This document shows, in pieces, positions 35,387 through 44,628 of a stretch of 64,000 bases of DNA (positions are counted from its first letter, which is position 1; every line of letters starts with the position of its first letter). The translations under genes were made by a program, and so were the position numbers. The notes under the pieces were generated by a model. It had not been told where the DNA came from and ran no database searches. It saw only the letters and a list, made by a program, of their open reading frames with translations. Source of the stretch: an unicellular cyanobacterium SU3. GTDB lineage: Bacteria; Cyanobacteriota; Cyanobacteriia; Cyanobacteriales; Microcystaceae. The stretch is taken from NCBI GenBank assembly GCA_002172675.1, contig NETF01000051.1, positions 1 through 64,000 on the forward strand. The letters are read 5' to 3'.

Positions 35387-36535
35387 TTAACGTCCTAAAG
35401 TTAACTCTTCTTTTTTACCTAAAATACCTTGAGGTCGCCAAACCATCAAAATCATTAAAATTAAACCAATAATCATAATTCTAAAATAACCAGCTTGACT
35501 TGGGCTTAAAATTCCCAATTGAGGTAAAAGAAAACGAGTCAGAGAATCATAAGACCAGAAAATAATTGCCCCTAAAATAGTGCCAGCATTACTTCCTGAA
35601 CCTCCTAAAACAACGATAATCCAAGTGTTAAACGTAATTAAAGGCTCAAACTTATCAGGGTAAATAGTGGTTAATTGCCAAGCAAAGAAAGCCCCTGCAA
35701 TTCCTGCGATCGCACCTCCTAACATAAAAGATTGTAACTTATATAAAAGAACATTTTTCCCTAACGCCCTAGGAATTTCTTCGTCTTCTCGAATGGCTTT
35801 AAGAATACGTCCCCAAGGGGAATTGACTAAAAACTCTAAACTGGCATAGATTAAGGCTAAAACTAATAATACTAATACCATTAACCCCGCTTTATAGGTA
35901 TAAAAATATAGGGAAGTTGTTCCTGTTATATAAACCAATAAAATTAAAGCGGTGGCAATCACACCCCAAATAATTAAACTCAAAGGTTTACGGGGTTGAT
36001 AGCTTTTCCCTTGTATTTCTTTGTTTTGTTTCCACTCATAAACTAAATTTTTATAAAGTGTCCATTCTGCGTAAATGGCTAATAGGGTTAAAATAGCAAT
36101 TAATAATAATTTTATAGGTAAGTTGGCTTCAATATTTAAAGGTAACGGATATTGTCTTAAACCCAAAGCCCCTTTCGTTAACCATTCTTCGTTTAACGCT
36201 ACTAAACGGACTAATTCTGACACTCCGATAGTAACAATAGCTAGATAATCTTCTCGAAGACGTAAGGTAGATAATCCGATTAATAGCCCTAAAATAGCTG
36301 CTAGAATAGCCCCACTCAAAACAGCTAAGATAAAAGGAACTCCTGTTAGGGTTAATAGGACGCTAGTATAAGCCCCCAAGGTCATAAAACCAACAACACC
36401 GAAATTAATTAGACCAGTAAAACCCCATTGTAAGTTTAATCCTAGGGCAAAAATGCCGTATACGCCGGCTGAGGTGGTAATGTAGATGATGTAACCGCTA
36501 ATGCCAATAAGTTGAACTAATAAAGCGTTATCCAT
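35387..36535 (-). CDS. Branched-chain amino-acid ABC-transporter permease (LivM type)
   Basis: 382 residues with eight to nine hydrophobic segments. GVYGIFALGLNLQWGFTGLINFGVVGFMTLGAY and LREDYLAIVTIGVSELVRL carry the LivM pore and coupling-helix layout (motifs quoted in parts). A cytoplasmic loop (YKNLVYEWKQNKEIQGK) is longer than in E. coli LivM, and is usual in cyanobacterial NatD-like permeases. It imports branched-chain and perhaps neutral or hydrophobic amino acids with partners elsewhere. Convergent with the HicA-like gene, 17 bases apart. Confidence 0.92.
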   Translation of the reverse strand: MDNALLVQLIGISGYIIYITTSAGVYGIFALGLNLQWGFTGLINFGVVGFMTLGAYTSVLLTLTGVPFILAVLSGAILAAILGLLIGLSTLRLREDYLAIVTIGVSELVRLVALNEEWLTKGALGLRQYPLPLNIEANLPIKLLLIAILTLLAIYAEWTLYKNLVYEWKQNKEIQGKSYQPRKPLSLIIWGVIATALILLVYITGTTSLYFYTYKAGLMVLVLLVLALIYASLEFLVNSPWGRILKAIREDEEIPRALGKNVLLYKLQSFMLGGAIAGIAGAFFAWQLTTIYPDKFEPLITFNTWIIVVLGGSGSNAGTILGAIIFWSYDSLTRFLLPQLGILSPSQAGYFRIMIIGLILMILMVWRPQGILGKKEELTLGR

Positions 36536-36618
36536 GAATACGAAAGCTTAAGGTGAATGGCAATGAAATTATACAGGAATTGAGAAACATTGCCTAGTAT
36601 TAATAATTGAAATTCTCA

Positions 36619-37086
36619 TTAATTACAATTATTAGGACGGTTAGACATTTCCTGTTGGCGCATTGGCATATTATCAATTTGTCCAAAAATTCTCTCAATT
36701 TCTGGAACCTGGGATAATCTGTTTTTGGGTTGACCATCTTTGCCGATTAAAATGACTGCAAATTGATTTGATTTAATGCCATATTTTACCCTGAGTTGGG
36801 CTTCTTGATAGGAAGAAATGGAGTCATTCCCAATACGACTGGGCGCATTACTGGTAAATACGCCTAATAATAAATCTCGTTCTTTAAATTCACATTCTAC
36901 TTGATTTAAGGTCTGTTGTATGGTGGTTAAACGTTCGTCTTCAACTTGGGGAACAAATACTAATAAAAGTCGATTTTGCCAGCGATAAGCTTCTAAGGGA
37001 TTATTTTGTGCCATACCAGGGTTAGCCGTTGCTGTTATGCCTAAAAAAATAAGGATTGATAAGAGTTTTTGATAGATATTTTTCAT
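36619..37086 (-). CDS. DUF4174-family secreted protein
   Basis: 155 residues. A signal peptide (KLLSILIFLGITATANPGMAQ) precedes a thioredoxin-like DUF4174 domain with AYRWQNRLLLVFVPQ, ERDLLLGVF and FAVILIGKDGQPK. It has no redox CxxC in the domain, so it is probably not a thiol oxidoreductase. It ends with NMPMRQQEMSNRP. It sits 3 bases after the stop of the histidine-phosphatase gene, forming a two-gene operon; function is unknown. Confidence 0.75.
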   Translation of the reverse strand: MKNIYQKLLSILIFLGITATANPGMAQNNPLEAYRWQNRLLLVFVPQVEDERLTTIQQTLNQVECEFKERDLLLGVFTSNAPSRIGNDSISSYQEAQLRVKYGIKSNQFAVILIGKDGQPKNRLSQVPEIERIFGQIDNMPMRQQEMSNRPNNCN

Positions 37087-37089
37087 GGT

Positions 37090-37734
37090 TTATACAAGCC
37101 TAACTTCTTCTTCAGTTATACTTAAATGAGAGGTATCTCCTCCTATTTCTATTTGCCATTGATTACCCGTTTTGACTAATTTTGATAAACAACATAAGGA
37201 AGGTTGAAAAATTGGGGTTTCTTGGGTTAATCCTTCAATTAATCCCATCACAGATGCCCCATGACCGACTAAGAGAATATCCTCAGAATATTGACTAACT
37301 AATTGTTCAATAACATCGGCCATTCTTTTCATCATAGTAACTTCCATTTCTGGATAGTTAGGAACCTGATAAGACGTATAATTCCAATCAATATAAGGAT
37401 AGTCTTTTTCTAATAATTCTCTAGGATGAATTTCAGGGGTTTCACTCATCCAGTGGGGATTATGCCATTCTCCAATTCCTGCTTCTAATTTAATAGGAAT
37501 ATCTAGAAGTTTGGCTACTTCTGAAGCGGTTTGTATGGTACGTAAAAAAGGAGACGCAAAAATATGGCCAATCTTCTCATTTTGAAGCCGTTCTCCGAGT
37601 TGTTTGGCCTGAATCAAACCGTCTTCTGATAATGGGGGGTCATAACGTCTTTCGGCTGTATTAAACCAGTCTGGGTTAACGAAATCGAGTCGGTTTCCAT
37701 GCCGTGCAATCCAAACAGTTTTACAAGCAGACAT
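37090..37734 (-). CDS. Histidine phosphatase family protein (phosphoglycerate-mutase-like)
   Basis: 214 residues. RHG motif at residues 11-13 (WIARHGNR), the second catalytic His in LLVGHGASVMGLIEGL, and FASPFLRTIQTASEVAKLL between them. This is the core of the branch 1 histidine phosphatases. It is a soluble enzyme acting on an unknown phosphoester. The usual RHGxT pattern is RHGNR here, which is unlike classic phosphoglycerate mutase. Cotranscribed with the DUF4174 gene. Confidence 0.85.
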   Translation of the reverse strand: MSACKTVWIARHGNRLDFVNPDWFNTAERRYDPPLSEDGLIQAKQLGERLQNEKIGHIFASPFLRTIQTASEVAKLLDIPIKLEAGIGEWHNPHWMSETPEIHPRELLEKDYPYIDWNYTSYQVPNYPEMEVTMMKRMADVIEQLVSQYSEDILLVGHGASVMGLIEGLTQETPIFQPSLCCLSKLVKTGNQWQIEIGGDTSHLSITEEEVRLV

Positions 37735-37815
37735 AAGCAGTGAAAGTTGAAGGTTTAGTGTTTATTAATAGTTTAGCTTATTAACTCTTTTTATTCAAGA
37801 AAATTCTTAATTTTA

Positions 37816-39876
37816 TTAAAATTCTAATTCTTCTTCTTTTTTCGTTATTTTGGGTCTTCCTTTTACTTTTATTTGGTTAGGATCAGTCTTTTCAACTATT
37901 TCTTGATCGGGTCTTAAATCATTCACAATAGTATCTTTATTTTCGAGTTGTAATGATTCTATCTTATCATTGAAATTAGTATTTTGACTGAATGAATTAT
38001 TATCCTCAGAGATCAATATTTCTTGATTACTAATAACTTCTCCTTTGAAAAATTCAGCTAATTGTTCTGCTGCTTTGTGAATTTTATCTTCAGAGACTTC
38101 TATATTATCAATATTATCTTGAGTTTGGGGTATGATAGAAATAGTTGAAATTTCCTCAGATTCTTCATTTTTATCGTTAGCATTATCATCTTTACCATTA
38201 TCTTTAAGGTAATTAGAATTAGGTTGAGAAGTTATATTTTTAGTATTATTATTTTTTAAATTATTAGAATTTTTGGATGAATTATTGTTATTTTGAGGAT
38301 AAGATGAAGGGGATTTTATAGAAGAATGATCAGATTTTTGATTAGGTTGAGTGGTTGTTCCAACTTGTAAGTTAACCTTGACTTTATAACCAGCAACTTC
38401 TTGAAAAGCTGATTCAATTTGAGGTAATTTATCCTGTGCTGCTTTTAGGAGTTGTTTACTTTTAATACCTACAGTAGCTACGGTTTTTTTATAACTAATT
38501 AAATAGCCATGTTGTTTAATTAATGCTGAGGATAATAAAGGAAGTTTATTTAAGACTAACTGCCACATTTCTTCTAAATTAATATCACTATTATTAATGG
38601 GCGTTTCTGAGGGTTCTGTAACAGTTTCATTAGGTTTTTGTAACTGTTCAGATTGATTTTGCGGTGACTTTTCGACTATTTTTGATTGTGGTTTTTGTTG
38701 AGGTAAAGTAGTTGGTTGTAATTCATTCTTACTCTTAGGTTGAGTTGGAATATTAGAGGATTTAATAATCACTTCTGGCGTGCAAGCATTGGGAAGTAAA
38801 CCTAATAAGGTAACTTCTAACCATAAACGAGGTTGAGTGGTATTTTTTAACTGGACTTCGCTTTCTTTAAGTTTCTGTTGACCTCTTAAAATTGTTTCAG
38901 TTTGCCACTGTTTTGCTTCTGCACATAAATCATGCCAAGTGGTAGAAGTGATGGCGACCAAATCGGATCTTTTTGGGGCAGTTTTTGCAATTAATAAGTT
39001 AAGATAAAATCCTGCTAAATTTTGCAGTACAACTAAGGGTTCTCTTCCTCGATCCATCAATTTTCGACAAGATTCGATAACAATTTCTGGATTATTAGAG
39101 TTAATGGCTTGTAATAAAGATAATAAATCTCTCTCAGGAACAGCTCCTACTAAATCCCATACTTTTTCGGGGGTAATACTCCCTGATAATAAACTTAATT
39201 GATCTAATAAACTCTCTGCATCTCTTAACCCACCGTTAGCAATTTGTGCTACTAAAGTTAAGGCTTCTATTTCAATTTCTATGTTTTCTTTTTGAGCAAT
39301 TATTGTTAAATGATTCACCATCGCTTCTAAAGGAATTCGGCGATAGTCGAACCGTTGACAGCGAGAGATAATAGTCGGTAAAACCCTTTGGGGATCGGTG
39401 GTGGCTAAGACAAAAATTACTCGATCTGGGGGTTCTTCTAAGGTCTTTAATAAGGCATTAAAAGCAGCCACACTCAGCATATGACATTCATCAATGACAT
39501 ACACTTTATAACGACATTGTACCGGAGCAAACTGCGATCGCTCAATAATTTCTCGAATATTATCGACCCCGGTGTTACTCGCTGCGTCAATTTCAATGAC
39601 ATCTAAAGCGGAACCTCTGGCGATCGCTCGACACACTTCGCATTGACCACAGGGTGAAGCAGTGGGAACCTCAACCGCCAGACAATTGAGGGATTTTGCT
39701 AAAATTCTAGCACTAGAGGTCTTTCCGGTTCCCCTCGGACCTGTAAATAAATAAGCCGACGCAATGCGTTGACTAGCGATCGCATTACTTAAGGTGGTAG
39801 TGATCGCTTCTTGTCCCACTAAGTCAGCAAAGGTCTGTGGACGATATTTATGATGGAGAGGTTCATAGGATGACAT
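37816..39876 (-). CDS. dnaX: DNA polymerase III subunit gamma/tau
   Basis: 686 residues from ATG 39876 (MSSYEPLHHKYRPQTFADLVG); an ATG at 39894 adds six residues. The clamp-loader AAA+ domain has Walker A GPRGTGKTS, a zinc module (CGQCEVC and an earlier Cys), Walker B VIDECHMLS and the SRC motif IISRCQRFDY. No intein interrupts these motifs, although dnaX inteins occur in some cyanobacteria. The C-terminal half contains an Asn/Gln/Ser-rich linker (NNNNSSKNSNNLKNNN) about 535-560, then a basic tail ending KKEEELEF. It loads the beta clamp during replication. Confidence 0.93.
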   Translation of the reverse strand: MSSYEPLHHKYRPQTFADLVGQEAITTTLSNAIASQRIASAYLFTGPRGTGKTSSARILAKSLNCLAVEVPTASPCGQCEVCRAIARGSALDVIEIDAASNTGVDNIREIIERSQFAPVQCRYKVYVIDECHMLSVAAFNALLKTLEEPPDRVIFVLATTDPQRVLPTIISRCQRFDYRRIPLEAMVNHLTIIAQKENIEIEIEALTLVAQIANGGLRDAESLLDQLSLLSGSITPEKVWDLVGAVPERDLLSLLQAINSNNPEIVIESCRKLMDRGREPLVVLQNLAGFYLNLLIAKTAPKRSDLVAITSTTWHDLCAEAKQWQTETILRGQQKLKESEVQLKNTTQPRLWLEVTLLGLLPNACTPEVIIKSSNIPTQPKSKNELQPTTLPQQKPQSKIVEKSPQNQSEQLQKPNETVTEPSETPINNSDINLEEMWQLVLNKLPLLSSALIKQHGYLISYKKTVATVGIKSKQLLKAAQDKLPQIESAFQEVAGYKVKVNLQVGTTTQPNQKSDHSSIKSPSSYPQNNNNSSKNSNNLKNNNTKNITSQPNSNYLKDNGKDDNANDKNEESEEISTISIIPQTQDNIDNIEVSEDKIHKAAEQLAEFFKGEVISNQEILISEDNNSFSQNTNFNDKIESLQLENKDTIVNDLRPDQEIVEKTDPNQIKVKGRPKITKKEEELEF

Positions 39877-39992
39877 AATTTGAGCAACTAACACGGGGAT
39901 CTTCTATTATGCCTGACGGTAATCCAGATTATATATAAAACACTTGTATTATAACTCAAGTTTATCATCGGTGGTTTGCCACAACAATTCAT

Positions 39993-40382
39993 TTAATTAG
40001 ATTTGCCGTCACTGCCGTAATATTCTCGATAAGCACATATTTTATCTTCTCGAACATCAAAAGCGATCGCCACTCTATTTTTATAAGGAACCCCTCGAAA
40101 AAGTCCCTCATCTCTAAATTCAAAGATGACGGTTTTCTCATTACTAACAATATTATCTAAATTGACAAATAATCCTTCTGAAAATGCTTCAGAAACAAAT
40201 ATAAAAAACTCTCTTGCTTTTTCTTTTCCTTTATTTAAGCCATGATATTGTCCTGTGGGAAACCAGAAAGTGAAATCATCGGTTAGCATCTCTAAAAATG
40301 CTTCCCATTCCCCTGTTTCAAGTCCATGAGCGAACTGATTAAAGGCTTTTTTTCCTATTTCTAATGTTCTATTTTCTGTCAT
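39993..40382 (-). CDS. SnoaL/NTF2-like protein
   Basis: 129 residues from ATG 40382 (MTENRTLEIGKKAFNQFAHGL); a longer frame to 40475 runs through repeat family A and is rejected. The ketosteroid-isomerase-like fold is suggested by WEAFLEMLTDDFTFWFPTGQYHG, FEFRDEGLFRGVPYKNRVAIAF and a closing ICAYREYYGSD. Such proteins bind or turn over small hydrophobic molecules; no catalytic residues identify a reaction. It lies 70 bases after priA on the same strand. Confidence 0.78.
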   Translation of the reverse strand: MTENRTLEIGKKAFNQFAHGLETGEWEAFLEMLTDDFTFWFPTGQYHGLNKGKEKAREFFIFVSEAFSEGLFVNLDNIVSNEKTVIFEFRDEGLFRGVPYKNRVAIAFDVREDKICAYREYYGSDGKSN

Positions 40383-40404
40383 AATTACTTCAATATTTAA
40401 AACT

Positions 40405-40424
40405 GTAGGGTGGGCAATGCCCAC
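40405..40424. repeat. Palindromic repeat, family A (shortened)
   Basis: GTAGGGTGGGCAATGCCCAC in the priA-SnoaL gap. Compared with other copies it lacks the right flank. It sits 23 bases upstream of the SnoaL start, so might affect its expression. Confidence 0.8.
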
Positions 40425-40452
40425 AATGCAATTGATTTTGCGTAGACAATTA

Positions 40453-42945
40453 TCAATTAATATGTAAGGGATCAATATCTATTTTTAAACTAACAGAATT
40501 AGTACAGTGTTTATGCCAGTTTTTCATATCAGGAATAATCACCCTAGCATCAGGTAAAAATTTTAATAAGATTTGCCAACGATACCGTTTTGCTACCCTC
40601 ATTATACTCGCTGGTGCTGGTCCTAAAATTTCACAATCTAGTCCTATTGTTTCATGAAAATGATCCCCTAATTTTTGTGCTGTATTTTGTACTTCTATGG
40701 CATCTAAGCCACTTAATTGTACTAAAATTAAGCGTCCGTAAGGTGGAAAATTCAACTCTTCTCTTCGGGGTAATTCTTCATTAATAAAACGATGATAATC
40801 GTGGTTTTTAACCGCTTGAATGACTGAATTTTCGGGGGAATAAGTTTGGATAATAACCTGTCCGGGTTCGTCCCCTCTTCCTGCTCTTCCGGCGACTTGA
40901 GTTAAGGTTTGAAATGCCCTTTCTGCTGCTCGATAATCTGATAAATAGAGTAACCCATCTGCGGACACAACTCCTACTAAGGTAACTTGAGCTAAATCTA
41001 ATCCTTTGGTTAGCATTTGTGTGCCGACTAAAATATCAGCTTCCCCCCGTGAAAATTGCTCTAATAAGCGACGATGAGAACCTTTAGTACGAGTGGTATC
41101 ACTATCAAATCTTAAGGGCTTTAATTGGGGAAATTCTTGTTTTAATGCTTGGGTTACTTTTTGGGTTCCACTGCCAAAAAATTTAAAATAAGGTGAGTTA
41201 CATTCGGGACAGTTTTGGGGTTGAATTTGGGTATGATTGCAATAATGACACCTTAATAATTCTGTGGCTCCTTCGTGGGTATAATGATAGGATAAAGAGA
41301 CATCACAGTCAGGACATTCCATAACATAACCGCAACTTCGACATGAGACAAAAGTGCTGTATCCTCGGCGATTAATAAATAAGATACCCTGTTGATTTTT
41401 CTCTTTTAAATTTCTCAATGCTTCCTGCAAAGGACGACTAAAAACTGAACGATTTCCTTGCTTAAATTCCTCTCTCATATCAACAATTTTAACAGGAGGT
41501 AAAGGGCGAAATCCTATTCTTTCAGGTAAAGATAAATAATAAGAATTAGGTGAAGAAAATTGAGGAGAATTAACAGATATCCAGGTTTCTAAAGAAGGGG
41601 TTGCTGACCCTAAAACAACTGGACAATTTTCTAATTCTCCTCGCCATTTAGCTACAGTTTTTGCGTTATACGTGGGAGAAATTTGGGTTTGTTTAAAACT
41701 AGAATCATGTTCTTCATCTAAAATAATTAATCCTAAGTTAGGTAAAGGGGCAAAAATTGCTGAGCGAGTACCGATAATAACTTGTGGTTCTCCCGGTAAC
41801 ATTTGTCGCCACGTATCGTATCTTTCCCCTTTTGATAAGTTACTATGATAAACATAAACTTTATCACCAAATCTTGCTCGAAAGCGATCCGTTAATTGAG
41901 GGGTTAAGGCAATTTCAGGAACTAAAATTAAAGCAGATTTTCCTTTTTCTAATAAAGGATAAATAGCCTGTAAATAAACTTCTGTTTTCCCAGATCCGGT
42001 TATTCCATGTAATAAAATTTCACTATAACCTTGTAAGTTATTAATAATATCTAATGCTTGTTTTTGCTGTTTACTAAGTTGTTTTGAATTATCCCTAGTG
42101 TCACTAACTCCTTGTTCCAATCTTAATACTTCTTGATCCTCAATGAGGATGTACCCATTTTCCTCTAATTTTTGTATAGTTTTTGTCGTTGTTCTAGCTT
42201 CTTTCACTAATTGACTTACTAAAATTTGCCCTCCCTTACTTTTTATAAAGTGTAGAATTTCTTGATGTCTTTTAGAAATATCTTTAGCAAAATAGTTGTT
42301 TAATATAGCTACTTTTTTAAACTGAGGTTTTGGGGGTTCAGGAGCTTGAAAATAACTTTCTATCCAGTCTCTCTTACGTAATTCTTTAATAGCTTTTCTT
42401 GCTCCTTTGATCTTGTTTTTTAAAAAATTGTAACTATAGTCTCCTTCGATTTGTACTTTTAATAAATTTAAAATTTGAGCAGCAGCAGGAGGACAAAATG
42501 TTTCTGCACCAGGGGGAATATTATCAACTTTTAATCTTATTCTCCGTTGAGATTTACTCAATAAATTAGGAGGTAAAGCTGCTTGAATAACAGTGATTAA
42601 ATCTGTACAATAATATTGAGAAACTTTTTCTAAAAGTTTAAAATAATTTTTGGTAAAAAAGCCAGACGTAATTACATCATCAATCGCTTTAACTTGAGTA
42701 TCATTAAGGTATTCAGGAAGAGAATGAGCATATCGAATGGCAATACCCCCAATAATTTGTTTTCCAAAAGGTACGCTAACAATATCTCCAGGTTGTACGA
42801 TTAAATCATGAGGAAGACTATAAATACATAACTCTTGTCCCCAGGGAGAATTTAGCAAAACTTCGATCCATTGAGGTGAAGAAGGTTCTACAATATAAGA
42901 GGATCTCGGTTGAGCCACTAGCAAACTTCCAGAAGACATAGACAT
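40453..42945 (-). CDS. priA: Primosomal protein N' (replication restart helicase)
   Basis: 830 residues. Helicase motif I GITGSGKTEVYL, motif II DEEHDSS, motif III GSATPS and motif V VGTQMLTKGLDL are clear. Two zinc-binding clusters (CRSCGYVMECPDCDVSL and CHYCNHTQIQPQNCPEC) lie between them. The N-terminal DNA-binding domain is diverged, as usual. PriA restarts stalled forks by recognising branched DNA and loading the replicative helicase. It is an essential-type housekeeping gene and has an extended N-terminal ~10 residues before the consensus start. Confidence 0.95.
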   Translation of the reverse strand: MSMSSGSLLVAQPRSSYIVEPSSPQWIEVLLNSPWGQELCIYSLPHDLIVQPGDIVSVPFGKQIIGGIAIRYAHSLPEYLNDTQVKAIDDVITSGFFTKNYFKLLEKVSQYYCTDLITVIQAALPPNLLSKSQRRIRLKVDNIPPGAETFCPPAAAQILNLLKVQIEGDYSYNFLKNKIKGARKAIKELRKRDWIESYFQAPEPPKPQFKKVAILNNYFAKDISKRHQEILHFIKSKGGQILVSQLVKEARTTTKTIQKLEENGYILIEDQEVLRLEQGVSDTRDNSKQLSKQQKQALDIINNLQGYSEILLHGITGSGKTEVYLQAIYPLLEKGKSALILVPEIALTPQLTDRFRARFGDKVYVYHSNLSKGERYDTWRQMLPGEPQVIIGTRSAIFAPLPNLGLIILDEEHDSSFKQTQISPTYNAKTVAKWRGELENCPVVLGSATPSLETWISVNSPQFSSPNSYYLSLPERIGFRPLPPVKIVDMREEFKQGNRSVFSRPLQEALRNLKEKNQQGILFINRRGYSTFVSCRSCGYVMECPDCDVSLSYHYTHEGATELLRCHYCNHTQIQPQNCPECNSPYFKFFGSGTQKVTQALKQEFPQLKPLRFDSDTTRTKGSHRRLLEQFSRGEADILVGTQMLTKGLDLAQVTLVGVVSADGLLYLSDYRAAERAFQTLTQVAGRAGRGDEPGQVIIQTYSPENSVIQAVKNHDYHRFINEELPRREELNFPPYGRLILVQLSGLDAIEVQNTAQKLGDHFHETIGLDCEILGPAPASIMRVAKRYRWQILLKFLPDARVIIPDMKNWHKHCTNSVSLKIDIDPLHIN

Positions 42946-43040
42946 ACACTTTGCAACGTTCTATAACATCCACTATCCTTAAAGTTAACACGGAATTATC
43001 CTCAAGGTAATGAGGCTTAATATTTGATGTTCATCAGTCT

Positions 43041-43113
43041 CTAGAGTAGATTGCTTCGGGGTATTTTCAATAAAAATCACAGTTTACTGTTTATCTCACC
43101 CCTCGCAATGACG
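43041..43113. repeat. Dispersed repeat, family B, inverted copy
   Basis: AGATTGCTTCGGGG on the left and CCCCTCGCAATGAC on the right, about 40 bases apart. Same arms as at 2461-2560 but in reverse order. Confidence 0.7.
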
Positions 43114-43152
43114 ACTTAAGTCTTTAATAACCTTTGAAAATTGGTATGATCA

Positions 43153-43184
43153 GCGATCTCGAAGAGATCCGCTTTGCGGTGCGC
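43153..43184. repeat. Short repeat, family C, non-coding copy
   Basis: 32 bases starting GCGATCTCGAAGAGATCCGC, matching 47818-47849 with one mismatch. Ten bases of it (CGCACCGCAA, complement) also occur at 6-15. Confidence 0.75.
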
Positions 43185-43268
43185 CTCTTTTTTCAGACAT
43201 TGATAACTTGTGAGTTTAGTTGATATCATGATAATAAGTTTTATATTATAAGAGGTCTTCAATCAAAA

Positions 43269-43970
43269 ATGATTAATAATCCTCAAGAACAATCTAATAT
43301 TGATGACTTAATTAACCAAATTAAACATCAAAAAAGTAATCAAAAGAAACAATCGATGGATAAGTCTAATCATGAAACGAACTCAACAGATAACCTACTT
43401 GAGCAATTTAAGTCTGACTTAAAACAACAAAAGGAAAAATCGCAACAACATCATTTAGATAATAATCAACCGCAGATTAATGAAGATTTACAGCAATTTA
43501 AACAGCAACGTCAACAACAGAATGTAGAGGGAAATCAACCAGAAATTAGCGAAAATTTACAGCAATTTAAACAGCAACGTCAACAACAGAATGTAGAGGG
43601 AAGTCAACCCAAAATCAACGAAAATTTACAGCAATTTAAACAGCAACAAAAAGAGAAGTCACAACAATATAATTTAGAGCGCAATAAGCCAGAAATTAAC
43701 GAAAATTTACATCAATTCAAGCAACAATTTCAACACAAACAAGAAGAACAAAGAGAAACTATCACGCATCAAAACCAGGAAGAAATACGTTATACTGAAC
43801 AAAGAAAGCAACGACAGCAAAAACTATTGATTCGTCAAGCTGAACAATGGTTAAAAAGTTTAGACGAATACTCGGACGAAGGACTATGGTTTGAATCTTT
43901 TTCCCGTAGTTATCCTTCTCGCTTAGATGCTGCGATCGAGTATTTAGCTGTTCTCAATGCTTCCTCTTAG
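43269..43970 (+). CDS. Gln-rich repeat protein, possibly salt-stress (Slr1339-like) family
   Basis: 233 residues, strongly hydrophilic. The N-terminus (IDDLINQIKHQK) is followed by about four units of ~23-27 residues, such as NQPEISENLQQFKQQRQQQN; the DNA of the first two units (43464-43532, 43533-43601) is nearly identical, showing recent tandem duplication. The last 50 residues (LIRQAEQWLKSLDEYSDEGL, FSRSYPSRLDAAIEYLAVLN) form a conserved-looking helical domain that resembles cyanobacterial Slr1339-type salt-stress proteins; this is from memory. It begins a five-gene operon with three terD genes. Confidence 0.6.
   Translation: MINNPQEQSNIDDLINQIKHQKSNQKKQSMDKSNHETNSTDNLLEQFKSDLKQQKEKSQQHHLDNNQPQINEDLQQFKQQRQQQNVEGNQPEISENLQQFKQQRQQQNVEGSQPKINENLQQFKQQQKEKSQQYNLERNKPEINENLHQFKQQFQHKQEEQRETITHQNQEEIRYTEQRKQRQQKLLIRQAEQWLKSLDEYSDEGLWFESFSRSYPSRLDAAIEYLAVLNASS
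43464..43682 (+). repeat. In-gene tandem repeat of ~69 bases
   Basis: Units at 43464-43532, 43533-43601 and 43602-43682 (the third longer), in frame with the Gln-rich protein. Units one and two share long identical stretches. Confidence 0.8.
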
Positions 43971-44008
43971 ATAGCTTTTAATTACTCTTAGAACTCAATT
44001 AAATTATT

Positions 44009-44587
44009 ATGCCAATTTCACTCAGTAAAGGTCAAAGAATTTCATTAGAAAAAGCAAGTCCTGGACTAAAAGCAGCCTTTGTCGGATTAGGCTGGGATGT
44101 CAAAAAAGTTGATACAGGAACCGATTTTGATATTGATTGTTCTGTTTTCTTACTAGGAGAAAACGAAAAATTAGTTTCTGATAATCATCTCATTTTTTAT
44201 AATAACTTAAAAAGCCCTGATCCAGATCATTCCGTTGAACACATGGGAGATAATTTAACCGGTGCTGGAGAAGGAGATGATGAGGTAGTATTAGTTAACT
44301 TTACAAAGATTCCTAATGAAGTTAAAAAATTAGTCTTTGTTGTCACTATTCATGAAGCAGATAAAAGACAACAAAACTTCGGACAGATAGAAAACGCTTT
44401 TGTCAGATTGGTGGATGTGCAAACCAAAGATGAAGTCTTACGTTATGACTTAACCGAAGATTATTCTATCGAAACCGCCTTAATTACTGCAGAAATCTAC
44501 AATAAGGATGGAGAATGGCGTATGACGGCTGTTGGTTCCGGATATGAAGGAGGTTTACAAGCCATTCTTAACCGTTACTCTAATTAA
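44009..44587 (+). CDS. TerD-family calcium-binding stress protein, copy 1
   Basis: 192 residues, normal TerD. Domain marks are ISLSKGQRISLEKASPGLKA, the acid cluster DFDIDCSVFLL, DNLTGAGEGDDEVVLVNFTKIP and YDLTEDYSIETALI. The acids bind calcium in related proteins. TerD proteins accompany resistance to tellurite, phage or oxidative stress, but the molecular role is not settled. In this copy the third acid-cluster position is followed by Cys rather than Val, and an Ala replaces a Glu near the second site. 18 of 192 residues differ from copy 2. Confidence 0.92.
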   Translation: MPISLSKGQRISLEKASPGLKAAFVGLGWDVKKVDTGTDFDIDCSVFLLGENEKLVSDNHLIFYNNLKSPDPDHSVEHMGDNLTGAGEGDDEVVLVNFTKIPNEVKKLVFVVTIHEADKRQQNFGQIENAFVRLVDVQTKDEVLRYDLTEDYSIETALITAEIYNKDGEWRMTAVGSGYEGGLQAILNRYSN

Positions 44588-44628
44588 AATTATTACCACA
44601 AAAGTAACAAAAAATCAAAGCAAAAATT

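Larger units (their letters stand above)
42946..43268. other. Repeat-rich spacer before the TerD operon
   Basis: 323 bases without a gene. Holds the family B repeat (43041-43113) and a copy of the SAPQGGSLRD-type repeat (43153-43184), then an AT-rich promoter region for the operon that starts at 43269. Confidence 0.5.

Noticed and set aside
37816-39876. Intein in dnaX
   Set aside because: Walker A, zinc module, Walker B and SRC motifs follow one another at normal spacing in one frame; no intein blocks are seen.
40383-40475. Longer SnoaL-like protein starting at 40475
   Set aside because: The extra 31 residues are translated from the palindromic repeat and overlap priA; MTENRTLEIG at 40382 is the sensible start.
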